NCBI RefSeq assembly: GCF_024586455.1
Contig: NC_065921.1
Location: forward strand, 3,410,001-3,474,000
Source of the DNA: Bactrocera neohumeralis
Taxonomy: Eukaryota; Arthropoda; Insecta; Diptera; Tephritidae
Direction: 5' to 3'
DNA: 64,000 nucleotides
The notes under the pieces were generated by a model. It was given only the letters and a program-made list of their open reading frames with translations, had not been told where the DNA came from and did not search any database. The position numbers and the translations under genes are program-made. Positions 59,141 to 64,000 of this stretch are shown piece after piece; positions within the stretch are counted from its first letter, which is position 1, and each line of letters starts with the position of its first letter.

Positions 59141-60877
59141 GTAAGAATATATATAAATATATCTATATTTTATATATTTATACTAAATGTTTCATAAACA
59201 TAAAAATACAAAATTTGTGAAGAAAATCTTAATTTTTTTGAGTTATGCGAGATCTTTGACAGCGCCGAGAAAGAAGGTCTTTCATAGCAGCAAAATCACT
59301 GCTTCACGGATCAATTTATAAAATAAAGACTTCTAATTAAACTGGAAAATATTATCCCTTGTTTACTTAAAATAAAAAAAATATATAATAAATAAATAAG
59401 AATTGACTAAATGGTGGGGTTGAGCCGTAGTTGAACTTTATATTAAATTTTTGTCGTTTTTTGTCCTGCCAAAAAATTTGATGAGATCAACAACCGATTT
59501 AGTCACTGAATTAGATTGTAGGATAATAGTATATATTACAAGTTTTCAATGGAGCAAATTCGAAAAATGTTGTTTAGAGAAAAACGCGTTTAAAATAAAA
59601 TGGTGAACCGGATTGAACTGAACGGCTACCCTTTGGGCTCTAACTCAAAAACTATTTGAGATTTTGTTTTAAAACTTTATTATGTCATTTCTAAAGGTAT
59701 AAACTATACAAATATGAAAAAAGTCTTTTTGAAAATTTCACAGTAGGTGTGCCCCATAAGACTCCACGCAAGTTGGCTTTGTGAAGTAACGAGTCAAACG
59801 TAGCTCGAAGGAGATGAGTCTCTTCGAAAATTTAACCGCTCGGTTGCAATTTTTGTAAAAGCGTGCTTTTTGGCACCTTTATTAAACACATTGTGTATTA
59901 TTATATTAATTTTAAATTATTTTTCCGTGTGCTATTGAAGATTATTAACATTTTGCCTCTCAATAAAGAATTTCCAATGGATTGAAATATCTTTAACTTG
60001 GATGAGTGCCACTAAAAAAAAAAATAAAAAGACCATTAAATTTAATTAATTTCAAAATTATAGCACCGTAGTTTTAAGTTACTGTTCACTTTTTACTTTC
60101 ACTTTTTAACAGTTTGCATTTATCAATGGAATCAATGGAAATAAATCCGCTATTTAAGCCACAGCCGTACTTAATGTCAAAGAGAGCGTAAAAATAGCAA
60201 ACAACATTTGTCATTTGCCAGTTGCCAAGTGCCAAGGGCAAATTAATTGTGGGTTAATACCATGAACTATATATATATATAAATATATATAAAGGATTAT
60301 ACAAATACACCGTTTTATCAATATAAAAGTGCTTTATTCATATATTTTCACTTATTTTTCGATTACATATAATTTATGGGAATATGTGAAGGTTAAAGAC
60401 TGACAATAATAATTTCACTCATACAAAAACAGGCATTTAACAGCATAATTGTGCTTAGTAAATACGTATACAACGCATACAATCGAGGATTAATAGTCTA
60501 CCATTTAACTTAATTCCTTTTAAATGTCGGCAATTAAATGCGTCGTAGATAAGAGTTGAAAATACGCGAGCCACATGCAAAAGTGGGACTTCTAACTGTT
60601 AATTGTTTTAAATTTAATTACCTGAAAATAATACTACATTCTCAATATACCAAACCATATAAATACATATTTATAAGAGATATGTATATGCTCTTATAGA
60701 GAAAAGAGGTTTATATAGAACTTTGGTAAATATATAGTTCTTGAAATTTCTATAACTGAATTGTTAAAGAAAATTTTAAATTTTGTGCTTGCAATTTGAA
60801 ATTAAAAAAATAAAAAGATGTTATTTTAGTCGGTAGTGAAGCTAGAATAGCTTTCATATATACAAAAGATTTCTTAC
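59141..60877. other. Intronic/intergenic, very AT-rich, no gene seen
   Basis: Few open frames. (TA)n-like tracts lie at 59145-59180 and 60270-60292. No recognised element. Confidence 0.5.
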
Positions 60878-61215
60878 AAGAATTTTTATCGGTTAGTTTG
60901 TATGGCAGTTATATGCTACAGTGGCTCGGTCTGACCAATTTCTTGGGAGATTACATTATTGCTTTACAAAATAATCTAAGCCAAATTTCATGAAAATATT
61001 TTGTAAAATAAAATAGTTTTCCGGACAGAGCTTGATTTTGATGGCCCAGTTTGTATGGCTGCTATATGCTATAGTGGTCCGATATAGGTGATTCTGACAA
61101 ATGATCAGCTTTTTGAGGTTAGAAGAATGTGTGTAAAATTTCAGACGAATACATCAATCATAGTCAGACAGATCAATGAACATAGCTAAACGACTCAGAT
61201 CGCCACGCTGATAAT
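60878..61215 (+). repeat. Dispersed dipteran repeat, copy 2, first segment
   Basis: Two related halves: GTTTGTATGGCAGTTATATG then CTACAGTGGC (60895-60925), and GTTTGTATGGCTGCTATATG then CTATAGTGG (61050-61078). Each is followed by a CAAATTTCATG/AAAATTTCAGA phrase. This is the same architecture as 29692-30015. The expected end of the repeat is missing here and appears about 500 bp later at 61722. Confidence 0.7.
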
Positions 61216-61721
61216 TTATATACTTACTTCCGGGTTGCTGTGGTATATATTTTATGTTATTATTCATATAATAAATAGTGAAAATTTCATTTACGAATAA
61301 AGGCGAACTCGTTTTTGACGGTATAAGAATCCAGGAGATTGCACTTGAGGTTTAATTTTGGATATGCTCATACAAATAAATGTCAAAAAAAATAACAAAT
61401 TTAAGGCTGTTTTCTCAGTTAGGTTAACAGCATCTGTCAGTTATATTAAAAAAAAAAGTTCTTTACCGAAAGAAGGGATCAAAAAATCGTGGGACCGGTC
61501 AATATGTTAAGGGATATGTCCGGTTAATAGAGCGTCCATTTAATAGAGCTTTCACTGTATTTCTTATTTATGAATTGTTTTGACTATCCTATCTTCTAAG
61601 TCGCTTCGAACTGGACACAGTGTGCTAAATTTTGCTAAAATTAGTTCAGTAGTTGAGGAGTCCATCGCGGTCAAACAACGTGACGCGTATTTTTAATATA
61701 TAAAGATTCACATTTTATCTT
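61216..61721. mobile_element. Insertion splitting the dispersed repeat, with a pogo-like terminus
   Basis: Inside this block, 61470-61557 read on the minus strand begins CAGTGAAAGCTCTATTAAAT, then GGACGCTCTATTAACCGGAC, a form typical of pogo/Tigger ends, next to a TA (61558-61559). No second terminus or transposase was found, so only one end is supported. 61630-61712 holds ttagttcagtagttgagga and tatataaagat, which resemble another common insect repeat end. Confidence 0.45.
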
Positions 61722-61775
61722 CGACGTTTCCTTCCAGATGTTTACTTCGTGGTGCCCTGTTCTGGGTATTAACAT
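61722..61775 (+). repeat. Dispersed dipteran repeat, copy 2, terminal segment
   Basis: cgacgtttccttccagatgt followed by acttcgtgg and ccctgttctgggtatt. From memory this is the usual end of the repeat that starts at 60878 (terminus TATACCCTGTTCAGGGTATA). The order and strand match, so it is the separated tail of copy 2. Confidence 0.55.
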
Positions 61776-64000
61776 TATCCAAGAAACATAACCTACAATG
61801 CCCCATCCAGCTGTCTATGAATAGCACTCTTACTTGCAACAATCTTGTTTATCGTGGATATTGCTACTCGTGATTGTTTATTTGCTCAGCTGCCAACACT
61901 TCCATGAATATTGCCACTTCCATGAATTCAAGCCACCCCAACGCAATTGCTGCCGTCTATCTGCTTGTTAGCCTGCGGTTATAATAAAAGCAGAAAAATA
62001 TTTATAGAGTGTCAATGGCATTTATTATTTGCATCAAAGCTAATACAGACACATATGCCCAGCTAACTAATACAAAGCACACTTGATTTCATATTTGCTC
62101 TCTACCGCAATCGCATATACATACGCATTTACAAATGTATGTATGTAAGTGTGCTCGGCCAAATGTTCGTTTGCATTGAGTGCAGAGGTGTGTATTTATG
62201 ACCAGGGGGAAGAGGGTCAAACACTCTTTTATGAAATTGTGCTAAGCCTATTTGTTCATTGCCTATATCAATATACATCATGGCTATTTATACACACACA
62301 GTTACATACATATATGTATGTATACATATTTTTCGATTAAAGTGAACTCTTGTCAGAGCTGGCCTCGGCCGTGACAGGTTTTTGTAGTTCTTAAATGTCG
62401 CTCCAGGGAGAAACATGTCAAAGTGAAATATTTGTTACTGCATTTTATTGATCACCGCTGCAGGGTCTAGCAATCAAATAAAATTTCAAAACACAGCCTA
62501 AAAAAACTTTTTCTAACGCCTGCTAATTTATTAAGCATATTTCCATTTCACTTGCAATCAAGCGTATTTCAGTAAATTTCCAATAAATCTTAGTCACACC
62601 TTCCTTTATGGGCTGGGCTCTATGATAATGAACTATAAATATGGCACATATTTGCATTTATTCACACAAACACACGCGCACACATATATACATTCATATA
62701 TATTCACTTATACACATGCATATTTTTTTGGAAGCACATGTGCTGCAATCTCGTCGGCAGTGTATCACGCCAACGGTATATTAAACACTCATTTCGTTCT
62801 GCGATTTGTTGATCCCACCTACTTTTGGCCACAAAACTACCCACAGATTTCACTGCTATTAGTCAATAATCAAACTATTTACTAAAGCAACAACAATGGC
62901 CGAGGCACGGCTTGATATCGGCGCGGCTCTCACACTAAGTGCGGCTAATGCCCAAACTTTTTCCAATATATCACATCATGTCAACATCAGTTAACAGCGT
63001 GTACACACGTCGTCCCACGCACGACAGCTCGCGTGCAAATATATGCAGGCACCAGCTGTACAAAAGCTACCCAGTAGGGTAACCGATAAGTGGATTTCAC
63101 ATTCTCACTCGTGTTTTAAATTGTCTCACAAATAATATCAATTTCGAAGATTGACTCTGAGGATCTCAATTTCAATTTCAATAGCAATCTCAATCGCCAT
63201 CACATTCTCTGACTCAATCTGATTTTCAGTCCTAGTTTTCTATCTCATTCTCAGTATCAACAAACAGTCCCAGTTTTAGCTGCAGTCGAAGACCGACTTC
63301 GGATGCTTTCATGCTATTGATTACTGTTACTCTCTGAAAAAGTCTTTTCATAGCCTTTGTGATTCCAGTCTTTTAATCTGAGCTTGTGCCACACTATTGA
63401 CATAATCGGTAGCTAGTCTCATTCACACTCGCTTTCTCTTTTCTTCGGCGGAACTAAATATTTCCTGCAGGGTTGTAAAAATCTTTCACATGCGATTTAT
63501 AAGTGGGATGAAATGTCCATAAGTGGGTTTGTTATTTCCTGGGTGTGCCTATCAGTCAATAAAATGCAAATGTTTGCCGCCCATTCACTCGTACAGCTGC
63601 TGAAAAGTGTACACGTTGGCAGCACTTGCCTACACACACACCTAATCGCACACATACACAGAATTACATACACACATACAGGATGACATACTTGCTGAAA
63701 GAAAAAAGGTCATATTCCTCTTTGGATTGTGCAGAAAGTAATCAAACTATTGTTGAACGTGAAATCGAAGCTGCTGAGAGATATATACAGATATGTATAT
63801 GTACATACTAAGGTCACGGGATACAACCAATTTATGGGAGACGGTGGTTTGGTCGAACATATGCGTATTTCTAGGTATGTAATAGTAAGAAGGTTTCTCT
63901 TCCGAAGTTTTTGTTCCTTTTCAGAAGAATAATAGTAAGCAGGTGCGTGTGAGAAAAGTTCCTGAGCAGAAGATGGCTTTAAGAAATTTGCACCACTTGT
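61776..64000. other. Intronic/intergenic to window end, no gene supported
   Basis: Simple CATA/CACA-rich patches at 62100-62145, 62290-62330, 62665-62720 and 63630-63680. 63140-63260 is a degenerate TCTCAAT/TTCAAT-rich low-complexity stretch. Open frames at 62149-62885 and 63626-63932 have no motif. If the gene at 45225 is real, this is still its first intron. Confidence 0.45.

Noticed and set aside
1..64000. tRNA, rRNA or CRISPR features
   Set aside because: I looked for GGTTCGAATCC-type T-arms, long rRNA-like conserved segments and regular spacer arrays and saw none. A covariance-model scan would be decisive.

Overview
The window looks like nuclear DNA of a higher fly (Diptera, Brachycera). 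The genome is AT-rich. Intergenic DNA is long and contains many CA/TG microsatellites and CAA/TTG tracts. The two complete genes have short exons, a dipteran-style TATA box and AATAAA poly(A) signals. The background is littered with decayed Tc1/mariner transposons and non-LTR retrotransposon pieces. A tephritid-like fly is my best guess from the style of the mobile elements, but the sequence alone does not fix the family. I saw no bacterial, viral or organellar block.

Only two complete protein genes are well supported. They are tandem paralogues on the + strand at 31896-32688 and 33618-34670. Each has a signal-peptide exon, a phase-1 intron exactly at the predicted signal cleavage site, and one long second exon. 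The proteins share a conserved N-terminal block and a conserved C-terminal tail, and each mature protein has exactly two cysteines, one per block. The middles are unrelated: basic then Thr-rich in one, Asp-rich acidic in the other. I do not recognise the family, and this pair is the best candidate for an undescribed system. A third, partial gene is suggested by a signal-peptide first exon at 45225-45306, with a strong donor and a phase-1 intron running at least 18.7 kb to the end of the window.

Most other recognisable sequence is dead mobile DNA. There are at least nine degenerate Tc1/mariner-superfamily copies of several lineages, at 4244, 11190, 17171, 30100, 35380, 40451, 46480, 47470, 49463 and 53232, plus a possible tail at position 1. 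There are about ten non-LTR retrotransposon pieces carrying endonuclease, reverse transcriptase, RNase H or C-terminal zinc-knuckle coding, at 1230, 8240, 10888, 21850, 24560, 27190, 27900, 46990, 52390 and 58195. A dispersed dipteran repeat with an internal duplication occurs at 29692 and 60878; the second copy is split by a pogo-like terminus.

Two degenerate tandem arrays stand out. One at 13450-13690 is built on a GGGTTGTTGACTTCGCTAAA-like unit. The other, about 0.9 kb at 38260-39180, is built on the palindrome TGACAGCTGTCA, which matches the known TGIF/MEIS-class TALE homeodomain site and contains the E-box CAGCTG. The remaining stretches hold microsatellites, low-complexity DNA and chance ORFs. 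They are described one by one so that empty regions are explicit.
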